The notes under the pieces were generated by a model that was not told the DNA's origin, ran no database searches, and saw nothing but the letters and a program-made list of their open reading frames with translations. This document shows, one piece after another, positions 13,673 to 28,400 of a DNA stretch of 64,000 nt. The DNA is from Allacma fusca (lineage: Eukaryota > Arthropoda > Collembola > Symphypleona > Sminthuridae): assembly GCA_947179485.1 (NCBI GenBank), contig OX359247.1:24962801-25026800 (forward strand), written 5' to 3'. The translations under genes and the position numbers were made by a program. The stretch's first letter is position 1, and every line of letters starts with the position of its first letter.

Positions 13673-16199
13673 CACCGAACCCAGATTACCTATGCAGGGT
13701 AGCGTCATACTCCTGGATTTGAAATTACTTTACTGTGACACTGCCAAATGTTCCAGTGCAATTTGGCAAGGGAGTCAGGGCTCGGGGATTGTGTCATAAT
13801 TTGTGGACGGGTTTTGCAATCAACCCAAAATAATAATTCTGGGTGGACTTTACTACCGAGAATTACGACCAGGAGTGATGGGTGATGAAATCCTGGGTAT
13901 TTGCATCCCGAATCAATTTCTCCTGCCGGCACGAGATTAAACAATTTAGACTGATAAGAACAATCTAAGGGATCTACAAATATTAATGGTCCATAAAGCC
14001 CCGTGCATTACTCTAAGTTTACAACCATGTAGTCAATGGGACTCACACTCCACAAAGTAGCAATTCCCTCTGTCTGAGAGGGCCTGATAACGTGTGCTTA
14101 CGCAGGAGTATGCACATTACCTACAGACTTGAATACTTTAATAACCAAATGGCATGTGAGGATTTCCCTCTCCAACGACAAAATTCCCATGGCAGCTTAG
14201 TGCCCAACAGGTGTTTGGCATTCCCTATTGAGTGTTCCAGGTCTCACAGTTCCCTCAAAAATAACCCGTGAGTAATCAGAAGCATGCTCATAAATTGGGA
14301 ACAATTACGTAGGCAGTCTTATTTTTGGTCCATTGTAATTGCAGTAATTGTCATATCTCCAGAAGCTCTGTACTGCAGTTCATCAGCTCCCAGTAACTAA
14401 TGTTCCATTAATGTACATAAGTCACATAAGTACATGCAAAGTACGCAGGGGCACTAGACATGTAATTAAGTCCGTGTACTAAATATTGTGCACAGGAGAA
14501 ATCCGACTGTGTTTTGCACATGTTTACATCTAGATACACGGACCTGCATATGTATGTATATACATATCTACAAATAGCTTCAAAAGACCTGGGAACAAAT
14601 GCTACAGATTCTTCCGCATGATTCCCCTTGAAGTCCTTCTGCCGGAGATATTCATGAAGTAAGAAACTCTTGGAAAAAGTTATGTATACAGGAATTCCTT
14701 CCTAACCTGTGAGAGGATGATCAGGAAGAAGCATCAAAATACATATAGATACATAGATATCCCGTCAAAGCAACATGTGTAATCAGGATGCGGGGGGGAA
14801 AGTTTTTTAAGAAGTGGAACTTTTTGTTTAATCGACTGTTACTTTAATTAATTTGAAAATACTTAGAACCAATAATGAATCCACTTACGCTACGTCAATC
14901 TGCCTCTCTTTAGATTTACTGAGGGTTAAAGGAGAAAGCTACTTTAAGGAATTTCTTGTTTTGAGGAAACTTTCTCTACAGCACAGCGGCAACTCTTTTA
15001 AAGTCTAGGATTCCTCCGGTCTCTATCATCACCAGGACCACGCGCTGGGAGTTTACTTTATTCTCGTGTAACATTCCTCTTGAGTTGGTCACTTTCAATC
15101 GAGACGGGAACCCAGCCGTGAGAATCCGAACCAAAGGGGAAGACCCAAAAGGGAAAGCATACTTTGAGCTTTTCCCTCCATCACGAAAAAAAAGGACAAG
15201 TGATACTGCTGATGGAAGGAGATGGCGGAATAAAAAAAACAGCCTTCTTGACCGCATTGGGATGACCACAAAGCAAAAAGGAGAACAAAATGAGGAACTG
15301 TGATGTTATAGTTGAAAGTGGAGGTTTTAAATCAAGGAGATAACTGAAGTTGACCGAGAGTCAAGACGAGAGCAGTTTGTTGTTGTCAAGCCAAGGAGGA
15401 CGAGGGAGTTGGGGAGGAAAGGGGAGCAGGGCTTTCCTAAATGATGGAGCCCATTGCATCCTCCTCAAAAGTAATCATTCCGCTGGGAAATAATAATGCT
15501 GTCTCCATTTCCCGTATCTTAAGTACCGGTTGGTGACGACAGGCAGATTGCTGACTCTCATCGCCTGTACTGTAGTTATTTCAAGGGCTATGTAAATAGT
15601 GTCTCAACATATACATAAGCCTGGGGAGGAAATACGAGGCTTTCCCTGGAGTCCCTCCTTGTCACCAGCTCGGCGGCGAGACTTCCTCGCTGATTCCAGG
15701 TTTAACAAGACATTATGAGAGGGAGTGCAAACGTGCGGTTATTACATGACCATTAGTTGCTGGGTCCGGGGAGACGGAAGCCTCATTTCATAGAGATGGA
15801 TGAGAATTACAAGAGAGTATTTAATGAATACTACCATTTTCATTATAATTTTCCTTTTACATTAAGATACTAAGTCGGAGTCGCAAAATGGTACATTTAT
15901 TTTCCCACATTTATTTCTGTCTCTCGTGGGAGGCTGGACTTCCTCACTATTGTTCTCGGGCCGGGCTGGCTTTCCCTCTTGATTTCCCCATCAGTACACA
16001 CAAAAGCCTCATTATACAACCATATTCCTAATACCACTCTTGTCTTAAAATTAAGCTCGACTCCAAGCCGGTTTCCTTCCCTCCCTTGATGATGAGCTGG
16101 GAATCGATATATTCACTTTTTCCCGTCTTTTTTTTTCGTTTTACTTTGTGATGTTATCCAGCTTCTTTTTATTTTTTTCAAATGTTCTCGTAAATCTAA

Positions 16200-16392
16200 C
16201 TTTTTGCATTTACTTTCACTTCTTGTGTATCACTTGCTTTTACTTTCCCTTCCGGATTCGCTTTCACTGTTTCATTTCCCCTTGCTTTCACTTGACTTTC
16301 TATTCCTTTCTTTTTCTTCCATTTGCTTTCCAATTTTGGTATTTTTAAATTACTTTCCCTTTTGTTTCCAACTTTCATTACTTTCACTCTGA
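16200..16392 (-). repeat. Degenerate pyrimidine minisatellite of TTTCACT type
   Basis: About 190 bp in which CTTTCACTT, CTTTCCCTT and TGCTTTCA-like words recur irregularly. On the minus strand these are GTGAAAG and GGAAAG words and leave a frame open with repeated Val-Lys-Ala/Asn. The core equals that of the minisatellite at 2600. It is probably an old, decayed tandem array. Confidence 0.5.
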
Positions 16393-17118
16393 CATGTCTC
16401 CGTGTTCAAGGATTCAACCCTTTATTGTTTGTGTTACTTGGTACGCACACTCAATAATATTCTTATTATTATTCAAATAGTATCCTGATAAAAAACGATC
16501 CCTTCTATAAAAGAACGTATTGGAGAACTTACACACTACTCCCACGCTTCCTCCTTTTGATACATGGTTAAGAGCGGAGATAAAAATCAATGGCATTCCA
16601 GACCCAAAGAATGTAAATCTTCTGGTTAATATTTGATCAGGACTCTTGTTTTGCCCGCTCACGTTTCCCATGGGGATTCTGTCCTATCTTCTCACATATG
16701 AAAAATGTTTTTCATTTCGGAGATAACTTCACTTGGAAATTACAATAATGATTAAGTTTTGAGCTTCCCCTTCCTTATTTCGCATTGCCACTGGCTACAC
16801 CTCGCCTGCATCCATCAATATGACTTTAAGGGTGAGCTATGGACTCCTACTCATGTGTGGGCACCTGGATGTGTGGGTATGCTTTGGATATATGTCCTAT
16901 TAAAATGTACGCACGAAATGGCCAGGGAGTATGGTATGAGTATAGGAGGTGTGGTGTTGGAGAAAAGTTGAGAGAATTCATTTAGCAATAAATGAGGTTG
17001 TGACGGAGCGTTTTATGCTGGAGGAGGTTATACCATGTTGGTATTATACTCTGCGGCCAATTCATTTGATAAAATGTCTATTGAGAGTACAAGAGCGCTA
17101 GTAGAGTGTAGCGAGCGG

Positions 17119-17166
17119 GAGAGTGAGAGAGAGAGAAAGAGAGAGAGAGGGAGAGAGAGAGGGAGA
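17119..17166 (+). repeat. GA-rich interrupted microsatellite
   Basis: GAGA tract with GT, AAA and GGG interruptions. The Ser-Leu repeat frame on the minus strand is an artefact. Confidence 0.92.
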
Positions 17167-18770
17167 CAGAAAGGAAGAAAAAGTACAAGAGGGAAGTAGG
17201 TATTCTTCCTATGCTCCAGCTGTGATACTAACAAAGAGTCATAAATCAAAGTTACTAACGCTCAAATGAATTTATTGTTCATGGAGAAGAAAACCCTGAA
17301 CAAGTTTGTATATCCATGAGGAACAAGGGGATGGGTAACAATACATTATTCACGTGTTTTACCATTCACTCCTCTACATTAGCCCCACATTTTCTCTCCC
17401 CTTAAAATCTTCTCCTCTCCTTGATACATTGGACCCGTTGGAAAATTTCCCTTTTTCCCTGAGAGATTTCTCCAGACGGAAAGCATCTTCCCATTTGAGT
17501 CCCTACTTCAACCACACATATACCTGATTAGCTTTTAATTTGCACATTAATTAGTTTCAATTTCTTTCAACATTCATTTACAGGGGAATTAACAAGAGTC
17601 ATTTTTCCAATTTTGTTTCCCTAATTCAATTCTCCCAAGGTTTATGTTCTTCGTAATTGACCCAAAACAAGGAGTGGGATTGGATGGCTAGTAAATCCAC
17701 TTTCGGAACTCCTCCAGTAACTCTTTGACATGCTATTTCATATTTTTAGCTTCATTAATATCCTCCGCTTATCTCCTTGTACTACTTTAAAATCACTCCG
17801 CAGATTTACTGGCCCTGCTCATGTGGATCTAACTCAGTGCCATTTAGATACGGCCTGACGTGTTTTATTACTCAATGTGTCATTAGTGGCATTCCATTTA
17901 CGGTTTTATTTTTATTGCTGGTTATTACTTCAAGGTATGTATATCTATCTATACAATTACCATTGTGAATAATTATTGCTCTTAATCTTAGATCTATGTA
18001 GAGTATTTTCCATGGGTGTACATATTTGTGGTATATAACGCCCCTTTTTATATTTCGGTACCGTATATAACGCCATATACATATAAAAACAGTATAATCC
18101 ATCCTAGAAACATAAATGTAGTCCTTTGGCTATTTCCTTCCAAGGTTCCCTGGTAAATTCTTGTACGTTCAGCAAAAGAGGAGGTTTTTTTGACAAAAAA
18201 CTCATTTTCACTCCGCATCCATCATGTTGCGTGAATTTAACTTTTTTTTTTGAGACTGAACCAGCTCGTTAGTACACATCCCCTGTTTCAATAACTAGAT
18301 ATGCACCATGTGATAATTACAGTTATGGATTTCATTCGGCTAAGTATGTATGTACGTCCTGTGTATGCATCCTTGTGAGCTGAATAATTTCCCAGACCAT
18401 TCACCAGCCAGAGATAGCAAAGTCATTTAGACACACATGAATCTAACTGTGGGGAGAAAGGCATGAGCTGCTATTGTAATCAGGAATTTGCATATTCATA
18501 ATTGCAGTTTCCCATTAAAAATGAAAAGAAAGAGAGGAGAGGCAGGGAGAAAAAAAAGATAAGAAATAATGAATTGCAAACGAGAGCCGAGTCTCTTGTG
18601 CTTTCCTTAATGTGAAATAACCTTCATGCTAGCTTTCCCCAGTCTTTCAGCTCCTCTTGAGAGTATTTACGAATACAGTCCCTGATACATGCTTCAATAC
18701 TGTACAGGCATTTTTACGCTATATTACACTCCTAAGCTACCTGGCATATCCCAGGGATGGGTGCTTAACT

Positions 18771-18790
18771 GTATGTATGTATGTATGTAT
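18771..18790 (+). repeat. (GTAT)5 microsatellite
   Basis: Five GTAT units, the same family as the longer array beside the receptor exon at 42495. Confidence 0.92.
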
Positions 18791-21700
18791 AAAGCTATAG
18801 CCGGAGAAGGTCGTGCATATGGATGATACAACCTGTGTGAAAAAATGTAAATCCTTAGTATTATCATTCAAAACGTTGTGCAGCAAGGATTCAAGTGAAA
18901 GCCAAAGTAAACCTTGTGAAATTCACCGTGAGATTCCCGCCTTTAAAATAGTCTGGTCCCCCCACGACAAACCATCCAGAAGCCAGGAGTGAAATAGAGT
19001 CATAAAAGGAACCCACGGTCGGACCAGCGGAGTCCAATGACGCATTATTATATGAAGTAATAAAACGCTAAAGGTAGATATCGAAATATCCCACTATACG
19101 GATCTACTGTGTGGGAGAGAGACAGCCCTACCAGGTATCTAATTGTAAAGGATACTTGGGATTTCTATCACGGAAAACACCCAAACGTTTTCTTTAATAA
19201 AGAAGTTTAAACGAAAATCCTGGGTATCATCCGAAAAAAAAATTATTGCTCTTTCTCTGAATCTTGTCAATACGCCTGAGGTACCATTTTCTCTCTTCCG
19301 TTCCCTTTCTCAAGTTATCTGCACCCGTTAAAAAAGAAGAAGAGAAATGTAGGATAGCGGACTCTTCCCCATCTTTCTCCCGAATTGTCATCCGTTGGCT
19401 CCCTCCTGAAATGAGGCCGCTCATGTATATAATGAACTTTGCCGAGAGGATTGAATCAAATGGATGAAACACTGAAATGAAATAATGTGCTATGTAATAA
19501 AATGAGACTTTTAACAATCTTCCTGGAAAAATACTACTGTCACAACTGGGAGAAAATACACTAGCCAGGCTACAACAGGAAGATGGCAACGGGGGAGGAT
19601 ATCTGATGACATTACGTGAAAGCAAAATGCTCCTGATCAAATCCCTTCAAAATTGTCTTGGTAGGGATATGATCAGCCCCGAGAAATCCTAGCATTTATG
19701 ACTGAGTAGGTAGATACATACGTATCTCTCAGGCGTATCAGCCGGAGCTAAATAATCTTCTGAAGGGAGACAGCCTAACTAAAGAAATTTTTTCGGGGAA
19801 ATTTATCCGCCTAATAAGTTTTGGAACGGAAGGAATGGGAGTGCGGAATAAAATCGTTAATTAACCTAATGAGCTCCCTCCTAATTGTTTACGACATGAG
19901 GACTAGCCACCAGAGATGTGAATATTAGAAAATACTTTACATCAGACTCACTGCAGAGTCGTATTTGTCTACAAGGAGATTTTTTCCCTACTTTAGGCAT
20001 CCCCGAAAATTCCTCGGAAAGTCGGGTGCCTTTAGGCATGAGTAACTCCATGATTAATTACAAAGTTACATTTTCATCGAGTTCCTACTTGTTTTGCTGG
20101 TAGTAGAAAATACAAGGCAATTACTGTGAAACACTTTTTCCAGAATTTGTTTTGAAAAAACTACGAGGCGTGTTGATTATCTCTATCTTGTTTTCGACTT
20201 CCTACACTTTCACTTTACTTTCACTCCATGTAGAGTCCGTGTCTGTGTCTGTAGAAATGTTGCGTCAGGATTCTCCTCTTTAGAGATATTCATTGCTTCC
20301 ACCACCTTCAGTTAGAATTGGTATTTCCCGGATATTACATTATTTTGCAGAAATGTAACAAGAGGGAAAGTTTAGTTGGGAACTGTAAGGGGAGACAAAT
20401 ATGGGTGCTTCTGACTCTCCCACCCATAAAGATAGGAGTAATAACGAATGATGAAAAATGTTTTAGTGTCAAGAGATGCACAGTAGAATTTGATGGCTTT
20501 ATAACGAGTTCTATGATCACGCCTTAGTGGAAACTGGAGCCTAGTAAATCAGCTCGGTCGGTGAGGAGAGGGGAGCTCCAGTGGATGTTGATGTTTTGCA
20601 ATGTGGATACATTTAGCAATTCATGGGGCTTGATATAAAGTCAAGCGGAATAATTTAACTGAAGAGTTCCAATGAATTCATGTTGTGTTTACATAAAGAT
20701 ATCCAGCTAATTCACCCGCACGTTTTTGGAATGGAGCTCCAGAGCGGAGAGCTCCCACGTATAGATATATTCGGAGATGGGAGAGTCCCAACTTTTTGAT
20801 CAATTCAGTGCCAACACGTTTTTGTAGGGAGACCTACTTACTCTCTCAGTACTTATTATGTACAGATACATATCTATTTATGGGCAGAGGCATCCTACAA
20901 GTTTTTGTGTTTGGGCTGGAATGAGTCCCAGATGGACACTACTATTCCCTATTGACACCAGCTTGCGTACCACAATGGGGAAGTTGGTGGCCTAGGTTCG
21001 AGTTTTTTTCCCCCAATGTACTCACCAGTTTTTATACCCTGTTCCATTTACTACAGTGTGTCTACTTCAGAGTCTCAACTACAGTCTGTACTCTATATCT
21101 ATACACGTAACGTGCATCACTGTAACTGTCACAGACAAATTTACCAATGAACTCCGGAACTGTCACTTGGATTATCTACACGAAGTGTCTTCCTCTTATT
21201 GGAGAGGTCAGGATACTATTTGGTTGGTTCCAGGAGTAGTATATACACAAACACGAGATCGTCCCACAGTTAGTCTACTGAATTTTACACAGCAAATGAC
21301 ACATGTAACAATAAGATTCGTCGGAGTTGGATCAATAAACATGGAAACTGTGTCTTCATTAACTTCTCTGAAATTCCTAGTGATTTCGTCCGTCAGTTCT
21401 GATTTTCTCTCTACCAAGCATTGATCCATTGAAGTGAGGAAACATTGTACGCACTTCCGAAAGGATTGGGAGACGAAAAAAAAGAGGAAAATACTTTTTG
21501 AAATAGGAACGTGTTTCCACAGTGGAGGGTATCATTTTGGTTGTAAATGAAAGTCGACTTGTGCAAAGCACATCAGACAGAGCTTTGATCCACTGCCTGA
21601 CGGAGAAAGAAGCTAGGGCGGGTGAGTGCTAAACTTTCTTTCAAGTTCTCTCCCCCTGAATGTATATTTTGTATGCGTGCATCCTACATTTGGATCATAG

Positions 21701-22398
21701 TATATGGAGATCTATGGAACTTTTTTTTTTGCTGGCAGGAATCCCTGCAAAGAGCTTTCTATGGATTGGAATGAGATGCAAACGATTCAAATAAGTTTAC
21801 ATGAATGAAACTCAACTTTGAAGAATAGGCCCGGAATACTTGAGCAATAAGGGTAATTATTTTCTTATCTGAGGGAATTTTAAGTTTGTGTCAGAAACCT
21901 ACATATGAGCAAAAATCCCTTATGTATGTGCATACGCTTAGGCACATCCACTTGTGCGTGGTGTTTCTCTGTCTGCAACGTGTTTGAAATGGGGAACAAG
22001 GGAAGGAGAGAAAGTCAAGTCCTTACGTAGGGAAAGAACCTTGAACTGAATCTATTAATATTGACTCTTTAGTTTTTTTTTTATTTTTGCTAATTGCATT
22101 CTCGACACTTTTGTCCCCATAAGAACATATCAAATGCAGTGGTAGTGACTTGTGGAGCAATTGGGAAATTCTTCATGTATGTAGATATCTACTTAAGTCC
22201 ATATCGTCCCAATGGCTTTTCTGACTGCGAGGGCAATTTCAAGTTAAAATGACATTACACTTACTTTATGTAACAGGCGCTTCCTATGGACGTAATAATT
22301 GTGAATGTGCCTACATTTTTTACGAAACAGCAAGTGAAAGTAGTGTTTCTTTTACACGTACACACATATGTACATACAAGCATAGATATGTACATAAA

Positions 22399-22416
22399 TA
22401 TCTACATATGTAGATA
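22399..22416. repeat. Perfect 18-bp palindrome TATCTACATATGTAGATA
   Basis: Self-complementary over all 18 bases. It sits in a larger run of CATATGTACATA and TAGATATG words. Similar near-palindromes recur at 34218-34254 and 43767-43792. Confidence 0.85.
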
Positions 22417-25400
22417 CACTGGTCCAAAAGCGTTAGCCTTTTCGTATGCCATTTCCCGTCAACCCAATTGCGGACTATAGACTCTGCTCCCTTTGACTCG
22501 CTCCTTTTTTTCTTGTACCTTGGTTGGGTGCGAGCTCGGGCTTTATTTCTACTTTCATTACAGTAGTGTGCCACTGCTTGAATGTCATTTTGCTTGAGAA
22601 AATCCAACGGGGCGTTGGAAATTCGCAGCCTTATTTATAGGGAAGTGACACGAAGTAATTGCTTTGAAGTAGTGCTAATTGTATTGCAAAAGGAAAGCCA
22701 GTTTTTTCCGTACTACTCAGTCTATCGTCCCTGGCAAACGGGCATTATTCTCCTCAGACGTGTCACTCTCACATCCGACCTATTGACTTTCATTAGTTCC
22801 GCAGTCGCCAAGGGAGCTGTTCCTCCTTTATTTTTCTCCCTGTAACTTGGACTTTCTCCTCTAACAATACAAAAACTATGTTCTTGGAGTAACGTCCGAC
22901 GTTGTGTCACTCCGCGACCAAGCTATAACTTACCTCTTTCCGAGTATGCTTAACACGTTTTAAACTCACGGTGTTGGCATAGCTTGCTGAAGACTGCTTT
23001 CACCTTTGATAGCCAATAAAGTATGGATAGGTCTCATTGTAACTATAGATACTCTCTTAATCCTCATCTTGCCCTGTCGTATTTTTTTTACTGATGCTTG
23101 CTAAATTTGTGGGTTGTGCTTACTATCTTTTGAAATGATTACGTGTATACTGGAAATTTTCTCATTGCTAACCACATAGCACATATTTATAGCAAGTCTG
23201 AGTCTACTGAAACGCCCTGAAAGTTTTATTCACTTGAGCTGTCTCCACTTCCAAAGTTAACGGTCACATGTGACACATTTTAGACAATTGATACTTTGGC
23301 AGAACGTATTTGTGGAGTGGGAATGTCGCTGGATGGAAAATGTGGACGGAGGGAAATACAATGAGAAACATTTTGGAGTCAGGGAGTGACCAGTCGTTAC
23401 ATAACATTGACGGACGGGAAGTTGCCACGGAAATGGGTTTTCATCAAACTTCCTAACCAACTATGAAGTGAATGTTTGAGGTTTTTTTTTGTCTACCATT
23501 TCATTTGGAAGTAAAGAAGGTCGGGAGAAAAAAAAACAGAATCCCCCAGATATATCTAAGCTTTCGACAATGACGACAGCAAAATCGTACAAGTGAAAGG
23601 AGAGAGACGAGGAAAAAACAGAGAAAATCGAGTTTGTCATCAGGAACAATGTTGATTCGCTTGAGCAGGAAAACTGTAAATCCTTCATATTTCACAGACA
23701 GAGTCAAATGGAAAAGAGTTTGTTTGGCAAGACAAATAGGAAGAGGAGCAGAAAATTTTCAAAGGAAGGGGAAAAAAATCTGGCGACAAGAGCCAACATT
23801 TTTAGCTGATCCTATTGATCTCTTCCGAATGCTCTCTCTTGAGGTGACAGATGATGATAAAGATTCTCAACGGTATTTTATGGGCAAACGGAGAAAACAT
23901 ATGTAGGGATCTTTCCAACTAGGTCTTGTTTGTCCTCTTGTGTAGTTCTCTCTTCCTATAGCTCTAGGCCTCTCTTCATCTTCATTCCTCAGTTTTGCTC
24001 TCACTGATTGCTCCAAACCTCTTCGTGTGTGTGGGTCTATTGGGACTCTACAATAACTTTTAGTCACACATATGCACTCTCGCACAGGCACACAGGCACT
24101 CACACACACAAACACCCAGAGACACTCATAAAGGAGGAAATATTTTCCGCTCCGGTAATATCGCTGTATCTCCTTTTCCTTTCCAAGTTGCAACTCCAGT
24201 GGAAGACAACTCGTTGGTTTTTCCCATTATAATCCATCCAGGTCATTCATTTTGCATGTAAATTCCTCCGTTGATGTTGACTCCCTGTCTTGTGTACTTC
24301 ACTAACGAGAGATTTCTTTCCGCTACTTTCACTCCCGTCTTTCACCACATCTTTGGACCCATTCAAGGCCCTCCCCGCATGTTTTGTTATCAATTTCTCA
24401 ACGCTCCATTTTTGACTCCGGAACATCTCACGTCTACACAAAAGTCTGGAATTGTTTATACTTTTATTTTCACCGGAACTTCGTCTATTGAGTAGGGGGT
24501 CAAAATGCATCAGGGAGAAAAGTGCATAAATCCCTTATGAAAAAGTTTAGAGATGGAGGATACGAAAATATACTCACATAAATAATGGGGAATACTCCGG
24601 CAAAGCCACAAAAAGAAGGAATTCCAGCAGTGTGCAAAACTACATGTGTTTTCAGGCTATAAAAAATGCAAGTGGAGTTGAGTACAGAAAAAATAGTTAC
24701 GATAAGACTGTAGCGGTCATGATGAGAGGATAAAACTATTTATGAGGACGTCCGTGCGCTGGAGAAAAATCTATAGGAGCCATCCAGCTCTAGATACATA
24801 CATATGGATGTAGTACTACTATTAGAATTCGACTAGCTAGAACGTACAAGTGTGTCTTCGTAAAGCTCCATTCTCCCTACAGATAGTATACTCATCCGAC
24901 ACATACCTAGATACTTATAAGATGTGCATGTCCGTCATACGTCACATCTTGAAAAATTCACTGAAGGGATGAATTTCTAGAAGAGGAAAATGAAAAAGGA
25001 GAAAAGCTCCTACGTGAAGATGCCACCGGCGGCAGTGGTCATGCACACAGGATGAAATCTCCAAAAAAACATAAAAAGGATAAAACAAGTAAATCCCACG
25101 GCCGCACAAAGTGTTCAACCAAGAGGAGACAAGAGTCCGGAGGAAGAAAAACTTTCTCCTCTTCTTCAGCTCCCACAACCAGCAACAGAGTTTGCCTACA
25201 GGTAATACACACAACGAAATAACATTTCTCCACTAGTTACAAGTTTTTACTTAGCGGGAACTACTAAAGGGGGTTTCAGGCTGAAGCATCTCCTGCATAG
25301 AAGTGAAAGCTGAGAAAATAACTATTCTGTAAATGTGTCAATACATATACACTATATGGATATACATATATAAAAAGCTTGTTCAGTAAACACTCCGGGA

Positions 25401-28400
25401 GCTCTCCTTGCAGATACATATGTACATACGTCTGAACTAGCATTGTTTTTATACCTAGCCAATCCTTCCGCCAACCATCATCCATCTTTGCTCTGGACTG
25501 TCGCTCTCTTATCCTTCCTTTGGGCTCCTTCAAGGAGTGTCAATACACTAAACATGTATTATCGCCTAGGAGCAAGAGAGCCCAATCTTATGGCACCGTA
25601 TCATCCCGGCCCTGTTATCTCCGATGCATTACGAATGGAATGTAGTGCCTTATGCGCAGTTATCCTTGTTGTTTGGACAACTTAACTGGCTCTTGATATT
25701 TACGATAAGGTTTCACTCAAATTATATTTTTTATCTCTGTAGTCTGTTTCCGTCTGTCTTCTGATTTAATGTCCCTTCCATATCCTATCCCCGAGTTCCA
25801 GCTCACCTGAGTCTCTCATTGTGAGTCGACACCCAAGTAAATTTTGAGGTAATTTTCGAGCAGGTGTATATTTTTATATGGGTTTTCGAACCCACAATCA
25901 CTCTACTTTCAGAGGGTTTATAGTAAAAGTATTTTCACGTTCCAGGAAGAATCACGAGAGAGACGAGCACATGACTAACATATTTGATGGACTTAATTTT
26001 CCGCTCCAGGCTCTCCATAAATAAGTAAAATCTTTTGTTATTGCATAAGGGATTGAGATAGACTCAAGTAATGTCAGATTTTTTTGAGCTTTGACTCCTC
26101 GCACCAAGAACTTCCTAGGATGCATAGCTATTCAGCGAGAGTTCTCCAGGAAATAATTAAAATTTAAGCTTCCTCATTCCATGCAATGTAAAATCGTTCC
26201 AAATATTTGCATCTCAAGGAATCCGTTAGAGAGTGTAGATATGGTAAGTTTAGAATTGTGTTCCTGAACATATCTGGTGCTCTCCACGTTTGAAATAATT
26301 TATCAGGATTGAGGAAGTTTGAGGAAGTGAATATTTTTTGGAGGAGGGGGGGGGAAATACCTTCAGCTTTAATTGTTCATATACATTCAGGATGAGAATA
26401 CTTGGTCATAAGGAATTAATTTGTGAATTCTCTTCAATAAATAAAACGGCTTGTAATATGTTTATGGTGAATTAGGCCGGAGTAGATACATATGAAGTGC
26501 TGGGAGTAAGAGCCCCACTCTTATTTCCTTGTTGACTTTAATGAGGTGGTTGGGACGCGTAACGCTGGGACCTGGGGTTTAATACTCCCAACATGGCTGA
26601 TCGTTGGTTTACGGCCAATGTATTACCAAAATGGCAATAATAAATCCTCAGGATTGCCAGTAAAATTATTAGTAAGTATAGGGATCCTCAGCTTAGTTTT
26701 TCATCAAGGCATTTTCCCCGTCATAAATTACGTGATAATGTTTCACACAAAAAATCAACTGAGCTACTTAATTCCCACGGTGAGTCTCCTAGCAATTGGA
26801 AGGTTAAATTAAGGCTTATGAATACACATGAGATTGGGGGAAGGAGACTAGGTGACGTCACTGAGTAGTGATTTATCCAGTTGCAACACTTTCTTTCCCC
26901 GTCATTATTTTCATTATGGGTGATAAAATAGAAAAAATAATTCAATTACATCTCATGCCATTCTTTCCCAGTTTTTTCTTATCTCCCCCCTCAAAATTAA
27001 CACATCCTCACAGTTTTTGAAACTTTGTTTCAAAGATACATAATTTTTTTTTCAAGGGTGGTTTTGCACTTGGACTTTCACCGCAAATATTTTTTCTGGT
27101 TTGAATCAGAACGTCTCCTTTACGTGTCTCACACCTCCCACTCATCTACAACTACATACTTATTTTGTGCATTAAATTTTTGGCATCCTGCTGCACTTCC
27201 ACAGGGAAGAGAAATTGGGAGAAAGCCACAAGAGAAAGTAGCTTTCCCCTCTGCCCAGATAAGTTTCTCAGAAGATAAGTTACGTATGCATCTGTATTTT
27301 CACTTGTGTACTTCTTACCAGTTGTTTTCTCCAGAACTTTTTTTTTGTGGTGGAGTGAACTACCATAGAAATGAACAAAGAGCTATGTGATCATATTGAG
27401 ACCGAGGGTTTTTTTGTGGACGTGTGCGTATATCCATGTACATATGAACATGCATAAGTCTTGTACATATACAGACTGGAGCTGTCACACAGGTGAAAAA
27501 TGTAAGTGTTGAGAACCATCATTCCTCATGTTCATTTTTCCCAGTCGAAAGGAGGAAACTAGCACTTCATTGACGTCCTCAGAGTAGAAAGGAATGCAAA
27601 GTACACTTCGTCTCGGCCAACTTACGGTCCGTCTTTTTTCATCCGTGAACCTTCGACTGCAGGAAGGCATCCAACTCCCCATCCCATTGAACACTTACGT
27701 GGGGGCAGGTTGTATGTATTACATGGAAGTCTATTATATAATCGTCCGCATACTATTTCACATATGCAACCAATTGTAGTTCCTGGAGGGATAAGCAAGT
27801 TAAAAGAAAATGGATGCACGTGTTCTTTTTACAAAAGAAGTCATCCGAATTAAAATTCTAATCTATTGAAATCGATCGATAACATGTTCAAACGTCCAGA
27901 AACCAAAGAGGCACTGTTTCCGCTTTCTGGAATCGGGATTTCAACCCCACATTTCCAGGTTACGAGATTATGCTTGATTTCATTGAATTGAAGGTTTCTT
28001 CAAAGATGTGCTTTCATTTGCATCATTAGATACACCCATGGAACTAGAAATACAAATGGTATGTACATACTTATGTCAGACTAACTTTTCACAACGCTGA
28101 ATTATATTTTTGTATGAAATTCAAAAGTTTTTCTTTCCACAAATATTGTTTGGATAGTTGTGACAAAATGGAGTCAAAGCTGGGCATTTACTTTTATCAT
28201 GTTATTTCATTAGATAATTACTACTGTAGTGTGAGGGGAGCGCTTAGTTTTTGGTTGATTTTTGTGAACTGGAATTGAGCTGGTGTGGAGGGAATGGGAC
28301 AGATGTTATCGGCCTTATCTTGTTGCCATAAACAAGAGAGTTACTGTATGTTCAATTAATTCCGGCTCAGAAGCTACCATAAAAGCAGGAATTTTGTGTT

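Larger units (their letters stand above)
10038..19999. other. Non-coding DNA, no gene recognised
   Basis: No gene found. Contents: a 14-bp perfect palindrome at 10704, AG repeats at 12019 and 12919, a 25-bp palindrome at 12796, a TC repeat at 13641, a pyrimidine-rich degenerate repeat of TTTCACT type at 16200-16392, a GA-rich block at 17119, and a GTAT repeat at 18771. Open frames here are short or low complexity. Confidence 0.55.

Noticed and set aside
19227..19640. 137-codon minus-strand open frame
   Set aside because: Low-information composition, no recognisable motif, chance-range length.
20985..21015. GGTTCGAG, a possible tRNA T-arm
   Set aside because: No stem partner or upstream tRNA body.
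21056..21424. 122-codon plus-strand open frame
   Set aside because: No domain; similar open length on the opposite strand; no splice context.
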